This document shows, in pieces, positions 11,591 to 22,802 of a DNA stretch of 64,000 nt. The DNA is taken from NCBI RefSeq assembly GCF_043290135.1, contig NC_134702.1, positions 80,691,817-80,755,816 on the forward strand. The letters are read 5' to 3'. The notes beneath the pieces were generated by a model, which was not told the origin of the DNA, ran no database searches, and worked only from the letters and a program-made list of their open reading frames with translations. The stretch's first letter is position 1. Each line of letters begins with the position of its first letter. The translations under genes and the position numbers were made by a program. The stretch is from Rhipicephalus microplus. Taxonomy: Eukaryota; Arthropoda; Arachnida; Ixodida; Ixodidae.

Positions 11591-12583
11591 TTCTTCGACA
11601 GGTGTCAGGACGAAAACGAGCTCATTCAGTGATAGTAGCGCACGCTGGTCCAATCTACTGTGTGCGTGTTTTTATGCGTGCGTGTATATGTAACAAAACA
11701 TATAAATATGTATGAACTTAGCAGTTGAAGGGTGCACTAGGGGCCGGATTTCACTATCGCGTTCGACTCTTAAAGACGAAGCTCAAGGGTCCCCCAATTT
11801 TTAGAAAACGCCTTTAGCGCAGCTAGATGCCACCGAGGAAAGCTGACCATGCTGGCAACGGGCAGTCACCCTTAGACGCAGTGGCGTTCTTCGGATTTCG
11901 CTTCGTGTTATAGGGCAATGGCTTGTTATCAGAGTGGTGCAGCTTGCACATGCACCGGCGTTCTTTCCGCACCACCAACTACTTCAAGTGAAACGACATA
12001 CACTATTGAAACCTCTCCAATAAGAGTAGCAGAAAGGCACGATGTCGACGCATGAGCGTTGCACCTTAGTGGTGCGAAAGAGAGAACAGTTGGAACAGGA
12101 AGCATATATGTTGACAGCTTCGACGGCTACGATAGTTAACTGCTGATAATGGGCGTTGGTCGCGATGATGACGACGTGGCTTTAGGTGTAAACACAGAAG
12201 CATTGACGCTATGCAGTGTTATAGCCCCCACACATTAATAGACAATGCGCGAGCTCTCATACATCTATGTCCAATAAACAATCAACTAGTCATGCGAAGC
12301 GATTTTTCGAACTAGTGTTATGCTGATTTCTAGGACGGAGGGATCAGTCATGCTTGTTTATCTCCTTGTTGGCTTGTACAGACCAACAAAGAGTTTGAAC
12401 AAGAATAAGCGGCCTGTTTCGAAAAAAAAGTGTTTATAAGAAAATTACACCATCTTTCAATAAAAGGAACCACAGTAGCATGCAAAGCAGCGCATGGAAT
12501 GACTTCATGCTCTGTTCATCACGGCTACCTTTCCCGAAGTTAACACGTCCTTGCAACTGGAGGACACCATGGGTTCACTGTCC
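11591..12583. other. No recognisable gene
   Basis: I saw no long open frame, tRNA or tandem array. Confidence 0.4.
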
Positions 12584-12633
12584 TTTTTAGGGGCGAAGCT
12601 CCTGAAGCCGTGGGTAGTGCGTCCGCGATGTAT

Positions 12634-12664
<31 letters not shown>

Positions 12665-12740
12665 CAGTAGTAGTAGTGCGTCGTTGTAGTAGGTAGCCAT
12701 CTCCACGCCCGGAGTACAGGAGCGGCACGCGTGCACTCGT
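12584..12740 (+). repeat. 'ggggcgaagctcc' repeat with GTA microsatellite
   Basis: 'ttttaggggcgaagctcctg' starts at 12585 and is followed by 'gccgtgggtagtgcgtccgc', 'gatgtatgtag' and a GTA array with one GCA interruption (about 12634-12677). It is the third copy of the block seen at 9231 and 9799. Confidence 0.7.
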
Positions 12741-13622
12741 TTGAATTGAGTAGAAAACCTGCGCAGGTTAATCATAAATAAAAAGAAAGTTGTTTCTGAA
12801 GCATTCAATACATTCAAGGTAAATTGACCTACGAATTTCTTCTTTCCCGTGCATATCGTCTCGCCATAAGGACTAACAGCATATACTTCATCACTTTATT
12901 TTGCCTAACAAGACGTCAGTATGCATACGACATAAGAAGTCAGGACCTCTGGCTCCTGGCATTATGTCGAACTAAGTATGGAAATCAGACGGTATCATTC
13001 CAACTAGCTGCACTCTTAAATACATACTCTAAATATGACATAACTGCTGATACGGCTTGAATATGCACCCTTCGCTCATTTTTATTGGGTTATGATGAAA
13101 CATTTTTTCTCCACTAGCACCTCGTGGTGATGATAGATGCGTATGCGTGTCTGGTCGGTGCATGGCGTTTCTTTAGCCTTCATTAGTTTTTTTTTCTTTT
13201 TTTATTGTCCTCCTGTTGTGCTTTCAATGATTTGTCTAAAATATAAACCGGTCTAAAATATAAACTTATGTTGTATACATTATAATATTTTTCATTGCGA
13301 TGTACCTTTCTTTCCTTTTACCCTCCTTCATTTTTATGAATCGCATGATTGTGTCTCAATACATATAATGTTTGATCTATCTATATTAGTGAATTGAATT
13401 CAAGTGCCGTATTTTCAGCAAAGTTTTTTTTCTTCTACTTGAACATTTGCTGCTGAAATTCGTAGGGGACCAGAGCTTTGTCATGACGCAGTACTTCGTT
13501 TTTTTTCGCTACCCCCATATTTCTCAACGATGAAAACTGACAAAAAACGATTGATGAAAATAGCGTACAGAGACGAGTGTCGGTGACTTAATCTCGAATA
13601 AAATCTGCATTGAATATGATTC
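12741..13622. other. No recognisable gene; AT-rich
   Basis: This interval is AT-rich, especially 13190-13440. No supported coding or RNA feature. Confidence 0.4.
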
Positions 13623-14232
13623 TTACTCGACAAAACTAGTATCCGAAGGACGCACTTTGAGCACAATCTGATCAGAAACGGTTTCCACGTTAAACTCGCT
13701 GGCCATAAACTCTGTGGTTTTAGCGGGGGTTGGGCTGCAGTGCCATGAACTAGACGTGGTGAAACGTGAGAAATAGACACGAAGCGCTGGCCGTAAGAAA
13801 GTACGCGCTGCCACTCCTCTAGTCCAGCCGTGCCACCTCTTGTTTAGTCCTTGGAATGTCCACTGGATGGTTGTACTTGTCTGCGGTGAATATATGATGA
13901 AAAGATGCGAGATGGTGGTACTTGGTGGGTTCACTAGATGGACGGATGGATGGAGAGCCGCGCAGACGGAAAGACAGACAGATGAACGGGCGAACGTAAG
14001 TATGGACGGATGGATGGACGCATGCACGAACGAATGGACGCACAGAAGGATGTACGGACGGACGCACGAACGGATGAACAGTCGGACGGAAGTTGCACGG
14101 ACAGATGAACGCACTGACGGACACATGAACGCACAGATGGACGCATGGACAGACGGAAGCAAGAGCGAACGGGCGGATGGATGGGGTGCCCCACTTATTA
14201 TCATGCACCCCGTGGATATGCTGGGATTTTTC
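13623..14232 (-). repeat. VNTR composite element, copy 4, longest right arm
   Basis: In minus orientation this copy has the left arm ('catatccacggggtgcatga' side, 14190-14225), the TCCG/TCCA-type core (13940-14185) and the right arm (13623-13940). The right arm extends past 'attccaagg' into a block about 250 bp long that is shared with the copy near 29.5-29.77 kb ('cagattgtgctcaaagtgcg' against 'cagatagtgctcaatgtaca'). This shows that the element has a right arm of about 300 bp. The long minus-strand frame across it is a by-product of the tetranucleotide core. Confidence 0.78.
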
Positions 14233-15370
14233 GTTACTGTTACTCGTCCCGAACGGTTGCCCGAACGCCACGTGAGAGCACGTGTGTTCATCGTGCGCCT
14301 GTATAAAATCTCGTTTCCCAACGCAATCACGTGATTGCTGAGAGTGTATAAGGGAGGGAAGCCACAGCGTTTATCTTAGCTTCTTAGACAAGGGATTCAA
14401 TCGGAGGATTTCGAGCTGAACGGTCATGCCCCCGCGATCTTCGACGACAGCGTAGCTCCCGCTGACTGCTTAGCCCTCTGTGGTTTCCTGACGCCGTGAT
14501 GCTCTCGCTGTGTGGTGCGCCGTTGTTGGACTACTTCGACCGGATACCAACTTTCCTGACTCCTTCTTCTGTCGCTTGCCTGTCCTACTTATTTTTTTTT
14601 CACTATTATTTGTATGCCTTCTTCCCCCAACTCCTATAAGGCACTGCACCGTGTCGCCTATGGGGCAGACAGAAATTAGGTGCCTTTTTTTCCCTCTTTT
14701 CAATACCCACTCACCGACCTCCTACACAGGGTGGAACGCGCAAACATGTTAGCGCGTTCTGGCAGTGCTTGGGCCAGCTGTTGTGTACGCGTAGTTAGGG
14801 TGGTCACGCCACATGTCACTACGTTGAACTCCCCCATAAGGTTCCACGCATCTAAAAAAAGTCACAGCTTTGCCGCAAAGGCGAAGCAATGAACGCGATA
14901 CCAACAATTTGAAAAGTCAGCGCAGACTGGAAAGCAGATCGGAACGTGCCCCGCGTTTCTCGCGCACAAGCTACGCACGAACGTACTCACAGGTACGGAT
15001 GCGTGCGAATAAGCGTCTCATTTGTTACTTCGCTGAGTCTGAAAAGCGCGCACTTATCGCGAACCGAGACTGCGATGATTGCAGTGACCTTTGTGCACCC
15101 GGTAACTAGAGCAGAATCGTTCCACGTAAATTCCGAGGCCAGCCAAGGCGGACGATATACCCGTCCTCACCACTGCGAGATAAGGGCACGCGAAAGAGCG
15201 TTGCTCCCCTTCTCTAAGCTGGGCAAAGTACGCGTAGAAGATTAGAGCGGGCGCCGCTGCGTGATGTGGCGACGTGTGCTCATTGCACCATCTTTCTGGT
15301 AATGCCAAAAACACAGCAGCAGTAAGTTTTAGATATAAATAGCTTGCATTTTGAACAATGAAGAACGTTC
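14233..15370. other. No recognisable gene; one perfect hairpin
   Basis: There are two TATA-like strings near 14302 and 14346, a polypyrimidine stretch at 14560-14640, and a perfect 8-bp hairpin at 14734-14741/14752-14759 ('gaacgcgc' with 'gcgcgttc'). I cannot assign a gene or a known element. Confidence 0.4.
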
Positions 15371-15442
15371 TCCGGAGTGGCTCAGTACTAAACGCCTCGC
15401 TTTCACGACTCAGAGGTCCCAAGTTCGATTCCCCGCGCCTAA
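15371..15442 (+). repeat. tRNA-like sequence, probable head of another SINE
   Basis: 'gagtggctcag' (A-box-like) and 'ggtcccaagttcgattcccc' (B-box-like, 15414-15433) lie at tRNA spacing with a plausible anticodon-arm segment 'cgctttcacgactc'. The acceptor ends do not pair well, and a T-rich tail follows. It is more likely a tRNA-derived retroposon head or tRNA pseudogene than a functional tRNA. Confidence 0.5.
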
Positions 15443-15579
15443 GTGCTTTTTCTCTGGATTTTTTTTCTTGGGTTTCAATATATACAGATACGTATACATA
15501 TACGGTGCACGACATCGACGTCAGCGGAAAAAAACAGCCAAGAGTGTCCATATAATTGCTATTGCACTAAAATATTCAC

Positions 15580-16473
15580 CGATTTAAAGTACGATGTACC
15601 TACTATAGGAGAAGATTAAGTCGTCTGAGCACAAGCGTGTGTTCAGAAAAAGTGTTTGATGATTTCAAATACTATGTACTCAACTATGGGAGAGCACCGG
15701 GCCATGCCGATGCGCTAGACAATTGTGTGTGTAGAGAAAAATTGTTTAACCGTTTAGAGTACTTGGTACTCTACTATGCGACGACATGAAGCCGTCCCAG
15801 ATAATAGATTAGATGTGGGCCTAGAAAAAAAAACTTGATTTAAAGTGCATTGTACTCTACTATTGGACAGCATGAAGCTGTTTTGTCCTAAACATTTCTC
15901 GTAGATGCGTTTAATACAAATGTTTGACGATTTAGACTACGATATACTCTACTATGGGAGAGAAATGAGGTGTCTCAGTTGCGGATGACAGCTTCGCAAA
16001 AGAGATCTCTGTTTAGGTGAAGTGGGTACGGATTTTGAGTACCTGGTACTCTACTGCGGGAGAGCATAATGCCGTCTCATGGGCCTCACACTTGATGACG
16101 TGTCCACAAAAATGTAGGTAGGGCACGCTCTTGACCTGCGCCACACCACAAGGTAGACCCAAGAGGGCCTAGCACTCACTTGTTATTACAACAGATGTGT
16201 TTAGAACAACACTTGGACAATTTTACATACTATGTATACACTGCTATGGAGTGCGGTAAGCTATTCCAGGCCCAATGGCTACGTTCACCTAAGTGGACAT
16301 TAGAGGAGTTTAAAAAGTGGCTAGCGATTGAAAGTACTTGGTACTGCACTATGGGACAGCTGAAAGCTGTCCCGTGGGCCTTACACTTGCGTACAAGAGC
16401 TGTGTGTTTAGAAAAAGTATTTAACAATTAAAAGTACTAGATACACTACCATTGGAGGGCATAAAGCCCTTGT
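15580..16473 (+). repeat. Degenerate satellite array, ~85-190-bp units, about nine units
   Basis: Each unit repeats the order 'gtttgacgatttagagtact', 'tggtactctactatgggaga', 'gcatgaagccgtccc', 'gggcctcacacttg', 'tgtgtttagaaaaa'. Unit starts are near 15585, 15650, 15745, 15835, 15922, 16025, 16212, 16318 and 16418. Most units are 90-105 bp and one is enlarged to about 190 bp. The array is cut by a SINE at 16474 and continues at about 22803-22917. Isolated monomers occur near 29950, 53490 and 55090. Confidence 0.8.
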
Positions 16474-16582
16474 AGGCGGAAATGTTGTAGGCTCATGTGC
16501 TCGTATTTGGGTGCACGTTAAAAAAACCACAGGTGTTCGAAATTTCCGAAGCTCCCCACTATGGCGTCTCACATAATCATAT
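16474..16582 (+). mobile_element. SINE (Ruka-type), 5'-truncated, left part of a copy split by gypsy-1
   Basis: It starts inside the SINE body ('aggcggaaatgttgtaggct'), passes through 'gtgcacgttaaaaaaaccac' and stops at 'cataatcatat', exactly where gypsy-1 begins. The missing tail ('atatggtggtttgagtaagt') is found directly after gypsy-1 at 22757-22797. Confidence 0.9.
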
Positions 16583-16767
16583 TGTCGCGAGGTGAAGACA
16601 GAGGTCGTATTTAAAGACGCTGAAAAAACAGCAGCGGGTCGGTCATTTTATTAACCACGCGCGAGAGAGAGAGTTCCTCGTCTTTTTCGCTGTTGCGTTC
16701 TGCATAAAAGCGCGCAGATGTGCGTATGCGATGTCGCCTTCGTCTTTTTCGCGGGACGCACGTGATA
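16583..16767 (-). repeat. gypsy-1 3' LTR
   Basis: It begins 'tgtcgcgaggtgaagacaga' and ends near 'gggacgcacgtgata'. It aligns with 22095-22154 plus 22637-22756. A TATA-like stretch 'gcataaaagcgcg' is present at about 16702. The length, about 185 bp, is short for an LTR but matches the partner. Confidence 0.88.
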
Positions 16768-16782
16768 TTTCCCTCCCTCCAA
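16768..16782 (-). other. gypsy-1 polypurine tract
   Basis: The plus strand reads 'tttccctccctcc', a purine run on the element's strand, directly inside the 3' LTR. This is where plus-strand DNA synthesis is normally primed. Confidence 0.75.
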
Positions 16783-16869
16783 AAATGGCATCGTCCCGAT
16801 GCGCAGCCAAGGTGCTCTACTTATAAAAACGCACATATGCACCGGCACCCACAGGACAAACGAGAGTTA

Positions 16870-19800
16870 GCTGGACAAGTAGGGTTTCATCCAGATGACA
16901 TGCACGATCTCGGGTGAGCAGTTTCGGTGACTGGAACTGCAATCGCCGTCGGGAATAACTTTGTAGTTGATATCTTTAATTGGTCGGGTGACTCGATATG
17001 GGCCGAAGTATCACCGTAATAGCTATTGTAAATGTCCGCGTCGACCTATTGGGATCCAGACCCATACCTTGTCGCCTGGTTTGTAGGTTACCAATTTATG
17101 TCGTAGGTTGTACCGTTTCGCATCTTTGCGTTGCTGGTGCAAATACGCACGCGGGCTAGCAGTCGGGCTTCTTCGGCGCGCTGACCAAATTCTTCGGCGT
17201 CAGCCTGAGTGTCGTCTCATTCGTGCGGCAGCATAGCGTCCAACGTTGTAGTGACTTCATGCCCGTGTACTAAACAAAACGGCGTCATTCCGGTAGTTTC
17301 CTGCCGGGCAGTATTATAGGCGAAGGTCACATAAAGCAAGATTTCGTCCCAGTTCGTGTGTTCTGTGTCGACATACATGCAAAGCATTTCTGCGAGAGTC
17401 TTATTAAGCCGCTCTGTTAGTTCGTTCGTTTGTGTTTGGTACGCCGTTGTTCTCCGGTGAGCTGTACCACTGAGCCTGAGAACCGACTCCAAAAGTTCTG
17501 CCACGAACGCAGTTCCTCTATTCGTGATGAGAACTGTTGGAGCACCACGCCGAAGGACGACGTTTTCTATAAAGAAATGAGCCGCTTCTGCTGCTGTGGC
17601 CTTCGGCATGGCTTTAGTTTCAGCGTAGCGAAACAAGTAATCGGAGGCGACAATGATCCATCTGTTCCCTGTGGTAGAAGTTGGGAATGGCCCCAGGAAA
17701 TCCATTCCAATTTGGGCGAATGGCTTTGCTAATACTTGGACGGATTGCAATAAGCCTGCCGGCTTGCCGGGTGGTGCTTTGCGTCTTTGACAGTCGGCAC
17801 ATGTTTGGACGTGATGTTTCACAACAGCAGGTAGGTTCGGACAGTAGTAAGTGTTTTGCAGACGGGACAATGTTCGAGTGTAACCGAGATGACCGGAGGT
17901 GACTTCGTCATGGCAGGCTTCCAGAATTTCTTTTCGCAGTGATGCAGGGACGACGAGCAAGTATGGGCTGCCGGTGGGAGAAAAGTTTTTCTTGTATAAG
18001 ACGTCGTTCCTTAAACAAAATGATGGCACTCCTCTCGCAAAAACTTGCGGCACGTCTTCACGTCGTCCTTCTAAGAAGTCGATAAGCGGAAGCAGGTCAG
18101 GGTCACGGCACTGCTCTTGTGAAATAGTGCCCGCGTTGATGACTCCCAAGAATGCGGCGTCCATAGACTCGTCATTATTAGCGGCAGGCTCGAGGGGTGA
18201 CCGCGAGAGACAGTCTGCGTCGGTGGGCTTCTTCCCTGATTTATAAATAATGGTCATATCAAACTCCTGAAGCCAAAGGCTCCAGCGTGCTAAACGGCCG
18301 GATGGGTATTTCAAGTTAGTGAGCCAGCAAAGCGAGTGGTGATCACTGACGACCTTGAAAGAGCGGCCGTACATATACGGTCGAAATTTGAGAACTGCCC
18401 AAACCACGGCGAGGCACTCTTTCTCGGTAGTCGAGTAGTTCTCTTCCTTGCGAGAGAGAGCTCTGCTGGCGTAGGCTATCTGTTTCTCGGAGTTATCTCG
18501 CCATTGTATCAGTACGGCGCCCAGGCCTACATTGCTTGCGTCGGTGTGAAGTGCTGTTCGCGCTTCCTGGTCAAAGTGCGCAAGAACCGGTTGTGTTTGG
18601 AGGCGTTGGCGTAATTCGTTGAACGCTGTTTGTTCCGTCTCGCTCCAAAGAAAGGGGACATCCTCTCGTGTGAGCCGCGTCAAAGGCGCCGAAATAGACG
18701 AAAAGTTGGCGATGAATCGTCGGTACTAAGTGCAAAGGCCTAAGAAGCGTCTCGCTGCTCTTTTGTCATGCGGTGCGGGAAACTTTGCGCCAGCGTCGAT
18801 TTTGCCCAGGTCAGGTCGAACACCTTCGTGGCTGACCACGTGGCCTAAGAAACAAAGTTCGCTGAAACCTAAATGGCACTTCTCGGGTTTTAAAGTCTGG
18901 CCAGCCGAACGTATAGCTTGTAGAACTGCGAATAATCGACTTGGGTGTTCCTCGAATGTAGCTGAGAAGACGATACCGTCGTCTAGATAGACCAAGCATG
19001 TCTGCCACTTCAGTCCGATAGCACATTGTCCATAAAGCGCTGAAAAGTGGCTGGCGCTGAGCATAACCCAAATGGAAGCTCTTTAAATTCATAAAGACCG
19101 TCGGGCGTCACGAAAGCAGTTTTCTCACGGTCTTTCTTGTTGACCTCTATTTGCCAATAGCCACTTCGCAGGTGCTGCGACGAGAAAGAGCGTGTATGCC
19201 GCAGCTGATCAAGAGAGTCATCTATGCGTGGCAGTGGGTAGACGTCTTTCTTCGTTGCTTGGTTTAACTTGTGGTAATCTATACAGAAACGCAAGCTGCC
19301 GTCTTTATTTTTAACCAATACCACGAGGAATGCCCAGGGACTCTTGGAAGGCTGTATTACGTCATCTTGGAGCATCTTCTGAACTTGCTTTTGGATCTCC
19401 TCACATTCTTTCGAAGCCACACGGTATGGGCTTTGACGGATCGTTCTCGTATTTTGTTCAACGATGACTCGGTGCCGGGTCAGTGGTGTTTGCTTGACTT
19501 TGGTCGTGCACGAAAAACAATTTTTGAACTGGTGTACCACCTCTAGTAGGCGCTGTTTATCCGAGGGTGACAGGGTAGAGCAAATGTTGACAGACAAAGG
19601 TGTCGAGGCTGGGATGGTCGCCTCGTCCGATAGCAAAGTTAAGCAATCTCTGGCTTGGTCCACGTCGTCGTAGTAGGCAATCGCGGTGCCCTTCTGGATG
19701 TGACGACGCTTGTTGCTGAAGTATGTAATGAGCACTTCTGCCCGCCCATCAATTAGTGCCAGAACGCCTCTCGTTATAGAAACACCTTGCGTAAGCAATA

Positions 19801-20434
19801 GCGTGTCTATTCGCTCCGCTATCACCTCATTACGGCACGGCCGTTCACATAACACCGACACAAGGCAGCAAGATCTCGGCAGGAGCATCACATCATCGGC
19901 TACACGTAAACGTTGCAGTTGTTTTTCAGTGGTAGCGTCGACGTAAGGATGGACGGAAAAGGCGACGATACGTTCTGGAATGTTGATGACAGCACCGTAT
20001 TCTCGCAGAAAATCCACACCCAAAATCAACTCTTTACAACAGTCCGGTAAAATGACAAAAGTGGTGATGAAGTTCGAATCCTCGATTACGAGCCGAGCGG
20101 TACATTTACCGGTTGGCGTCATTAGCTGTCCACCAGAAGTCCTTATGCTCGGCCCACTCCACGGTGTCTTGACCTTCTTAAGGCGGTCGGCGAGCTCTTG
20201 TCCCATAATAGAGAAGTCAGCACCAGTGTCAACCAGTGCTGTTACGTAGTGTCCATCTATAATAACGCTGAGGTCGGCATGTACAAATTCATTGGCATTA
20301 GTACACGTGGTTGTCGTCGTCTTCGTCATCACCATTGTCACGTCGTCTTTGTGTAGAGGCAAGAGGGTCTTTTTGGCGTCTCGGCGATTTGCAACCTTGC
20401 CCCCAGAGGTCGCGGCAGTTAGTTTCCCTGGCAC
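16870..20434 (-). pseudogene. gypsy-1 pol: protease, RT, RNase H, integrase
   Basis: Protease shows 'ALVDTGADFSIM' (around 20220). RT palm follows: 'FCIDYHKLNQ', 'DVYPLPRIDD', then 'SSQHLRSGYW', where the first catalytic Asp of the usual LDLRSGYW motif is His. A frameshift near 19015-19060 separates this from the YLDD box (CLVYLDD). RNase H ('LHTDASNVGLGAVL') and integrase lie in 17217-18683. Integrase keeps the HHCC zinc pattern ('HDEVTSGHLG', 'CADCQRRK') and the first Asp (GMDFLGPF), but the second catalytic Asp is Asn ('LITNRGTAF'); the Glu (TERLNKTL) remains. The integrase C-terminal part continues past a stop at about 17217 down to about 16875 with further stops. Two catalytic losses plus frameshifts make it inactive. 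Confidence 0.93.
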
Positions 20435-20509
20435 GGGCTTGGGGAGCGGTTTCTGACGGCGTCAGCGTATCTTTGACGATTCGGGAAATTCTGACCTCGT
20501 GCAGGTGAG

Positions 20510-21960
20510 GGAGACCGCCAGCGACGACTTGGTTAAGACGCTTGGTTGATTGTCAGGTGATCAGCACCATGGTCATGAGGGTCTTCAAAATAAAATGAAG
20601 CGGGTCGAGAAAAGCTTCCAAACCGGGCTTCTCGATAACGGCAGTAGCGCGAGATGCGGCCTGGGTCGCCGCAGTGGAAACAAAGGGGTCGACGGTCGGC
20701 AGTGCGCCACAAGTCGGTCCGACGTACTGGTGGTTGCCGCACCGGTTTCCGCTGCCACCACGGCAAAATAACGGGCCGTAGCTGAAAGGGTGCTTCTTCT
20801 GGGGCAGGTGGATGACGGCGGATGGCATCATCATAGGTTAGTGGACGTGAATCGGGTGGCGGCGCCGGTGATAGAAAGGCTTGCCGTAGTTCCTGGCGCA
20901 CGATTTCTGCAACAGAAGCAACCGGGAGCTCGGTAGACAGAAGGCCGAGGGCCCGCAGCTCTTCCCGCAGGATTTGTCTAATCCGTTGTCGTAAAGAGTT
21001 TTCGGAAACAGCAGCGTTTTGAGCGGTGACACCAACAGGCTTTGGTCGGGCAGGCGGTCAAAGTGGTGGCATCGTTGCCGAAGCGCCCGCTCAATGACAG
21101 TCGCCTCTTTGATGAATTCATGCACTGTTGTTGGTGGATTTCGTACAAGGCCGGTGAAAAGCGGTTCCTCAACTCCCCGCATCAGGCGACAAACTTTCCT
21201 CGCCTCGGGCATGTCAAGGTCAGCGCGGCGACATAGGCAGGCCATATCCTCAGCGATATCCTCAGCCATATCCTTTTACGTATTCTTGTAGTTTTGTATA
21301 ATGTTGTTCTGGTAAATTAACTTTTTCGATTTGACTATTTATTGTTCTGTGTTGAATGCACTTTTTATTTTTGTTCGCACTTGTAGCTTTTGCTGCTGTT
21401 ACTTACCTTTTATGTACCCCATTAACGATAGGAGGTCCCCCTGACAGTTTCTTACTTTGGGACCTCCTGACGCTGTATATATTATGTGAGCTCATTTTTT
21501 TGTACTCATGAACTCAGCAATGAACTTGAATAAACTTGAACTTGAACTTGAACTTGAACATGGCGAACCTTTCATTCGGGTTTTGCACGCGGGCTTCAAT
21601 CATCTGTTGTGCGAGGTCACGTCGGTCCACACTCAGGAACGTCTCGAAAAGCTTTTGGCGGAAATTGTCCCAGGTTTGGAAAGTAGGCTCCCTGTTCTTG
21701 CACCATGTGCAAGCTCTATTTTCCATTGCGAAGTAGGCAAGACCAAGTTTTTCTTGTACGCTCCAACGATTCCCCACAGCGGTCCGCTCGAACTGGTCGA
21801 GCCAGTCCTCGACATCTTCATACGGTTCTCCACGGAAGACTCCGGGAACACGAGGAATCTTAAAAGTTACCTGCTAAGGATGAGTCGTCTGGGCCGGAGG
21901 AAGATTCGCAGACGTTGAAGGGGCCGCCATGTTGGTAACAGGAGATGCCGTCAAGAGTTC
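20510..21960 (-). pseudogene. gypsy-1 gag with nucleocapsid zinc knuckle, interrupted
   Basis: The N-terminal matrix/capsid part ('PRVPGVFRGE', 'EDVEDWLDQFE') is read from about 21930 down to 21559, where a LINE fragment interrupts it. It resumes at 21269 ('AEDMACLCRRADLDMPEARKV') and reaches a CCHC knuckle near 20680. The knuckle reads 'CFHCGDPGRISRYC'; the metal-binding His is Arg. A short tandem duplication ('AEDIAEDMAC') lies at the junction. Gag proteins of this group coat the RNA and form the particle. Confidence 0.88.
21274..21558 (+). mobile_element. LINE 3' end fragment with (CTTGAA)n tail, inserted in gypsy-1 gag
   Basis: This stretch interrupts gag coding on the opposite strand. 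It is AT-rich, contains 'ggaggtccccctgac' followed later by 'gggacctcctgacgctg' (a potential stem), then 'gaataaa' and a tail of five CTTGAA units. A polyadenylation-like signal next to a short tandem tail is typical of a 5'-truncated non-LTR retrotransposon. I cannot name the clade. Confidence 0.65.
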
Positions 21961-22069
21961 TGGACTTAGGCCTAGTAGGCGCCGGCTGAATCGGTGTACT
22001 CGAGTCGTAACAAGATGTTGAGGCTCCGGACTGGGTGTATGGTCCCGAACAACGCTTTCTTGCATCACG

Positions 22070-22094
22070 TTGCAGGTCCCAGCTCCTCCACCAG
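22070..22094 (-). other. gypsy-1 primer-binding site region
   Basis: On the element's strand, 'ctggtggaggagctgggacc' follows the 5' LTR directly. It begins with TGG after one spacer base, as tRNA-primed PBSs do. I could not match the rest to a tRNA 3' end. Confidence 0.5.
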
Positions 22095-22154
22095 TGTCGC
22101 GATGTGAAGACAGAGGTCGTATTTGAAGACGCTGAGAAAACAGCAGCGGGTTGG

Positions 22155-22626
22155 GGATGATGATGATGAGCCCCGCCGCGGCGGTCTAGTGGCTAAGGTA
22201 CTCGGCTGCTGACCCGCAGGTCACAGATTCGAGTCCCGGCTGTGGCGGCTGCATTTTCGATGGAGGCGGAAATGTTGTAGGCCCGTGTGCTCAGATTTGG
22301 GTGCACGTTAAAGAACCCCAGGTGTTCGAAATTTCCGGAGTCCTGCACTACGGCGTCTCTCACAATCATATGGTGGTATCGGGACGTTAAACCCCACATA
22401 TCGATCAATGATGATGATGATGACGATGAACCTTCAGCTTTGGTGGCACTCGCCTACAAAAGGGGATTGGACAAGAACCGGGCGGCAGGATCATCAAGTG
22501 TGCTAAGTCAGGTATTCGGGGTATTCAGGTAGTCTCGTAGCCGTAAATAATAACAATAGATTAACAAGGTAATCTTTTTGTTGCCATTATGTACTCGCAC
22601 ACAGCAGACAAAACCTCCCTGTGGCT
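22155..22626 (-). mobile_element. Retroposon insertion with ATC-repeat tail inside the gypsy-1 LTR
   Basis: On the minus strand it runs from about 22626 through anonymous sequence to a (TCATCA)n tail, and it has its own 10-bp target-site duplication. The ATG/GAT-repeat tail was then hit by a SINE (22171-22408), so the repeat units now sit on both sides of that SINE. It is probably a 5'-truncated LINE or SINE; I do not recognise its body. Confidence 0.7.
22171..22408 (+). mobile_element. Full-length Ruka-type SINE
   Basis: A complete copy: head 'ccccgccgcggcggtctagt', B-box-like 'agattcgagtcccggct', body 'gtgcacgttaaagaacccca', 'cacaatcatatggtggtatc', and end 'cacatatcgatca'. It is flanked on both sides by ATGATGATG units, which serve as the duplicated target. 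Confidence 0.92.
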
Positions 22627-22756
22627 AGCGGGTTGGTATGTTTATTAACCGCGCGCGAGAGGGAGATCCTCGACTTTTTCGTTGTTGCGTTCTGCATAAA
22701 AGCGTGCAGATGCGCGTATGCGCTGTCGCCTTCTTTTTCGCGGGACGCACGGGACA

Positions 22757-22797
22757 ATATGGTGGTTTGAGTAAGTTAAACACGGCATATCAATAAA
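22757..22797 (+). mobile_element. SINE tail, right part of the copy split by gypsy-1
   Basis: 'atatggtggtttgagtaagt' to 'cacggcatatcaataaa' completes the SINE begun at 16474. The satellite array resumes straight after with 'tataaagctct', close to the 'ataaagccct' that precedes the SINE at 16461-16470, consistent with a decayed target-site duplication. Confidence 0.88.
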
Positions 22798-22802
22798 TCG
22801 CG

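Larger units (their letters stand above)
16583..22756 (-). mobile_element. Ty3/gypsy LTR retrotransposon 'gypsy-1' (minus strand)
   Basis: This is a complete but dead element: 5' LTR at the right, 3' LTR at the left, gag then pol on the minus strand, polypurine tract next to the 3' LTR, and 4-bp target-site duplication ATAT (16579-16582 and 22757-22760). The LTRs differ at roughly 10% of aligned positions by hand count, so it is an old insertion. Later insertions sit in gag (21274-21558) and in the 5' LTR (22155-22626). No env-like frame is visible. Confidence 0.92.
22095..22756 (-). repeat. gypsy-1 5' LTR, split by a 472-bp insertion
   Basis: The LTR parts are 22095-22154 and 22637-22756 (180 bp). 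They align with 16583-16767 throughout, including 'gcataaaagcgtgcagatgc'. The insertion between them is flanked by a 10-bp direct repeat 'agcgggttgg' (22145-22154 and 22627-22636). Confidence 0.9.

Noticed and set aside
21508..21918. Plus-strand frame beginning with Leu-Glu repeats
   Set aside because: The Leu-Glu run is the (CTTGAA)n tail and the rest is antisense to gypsy-1 gag.
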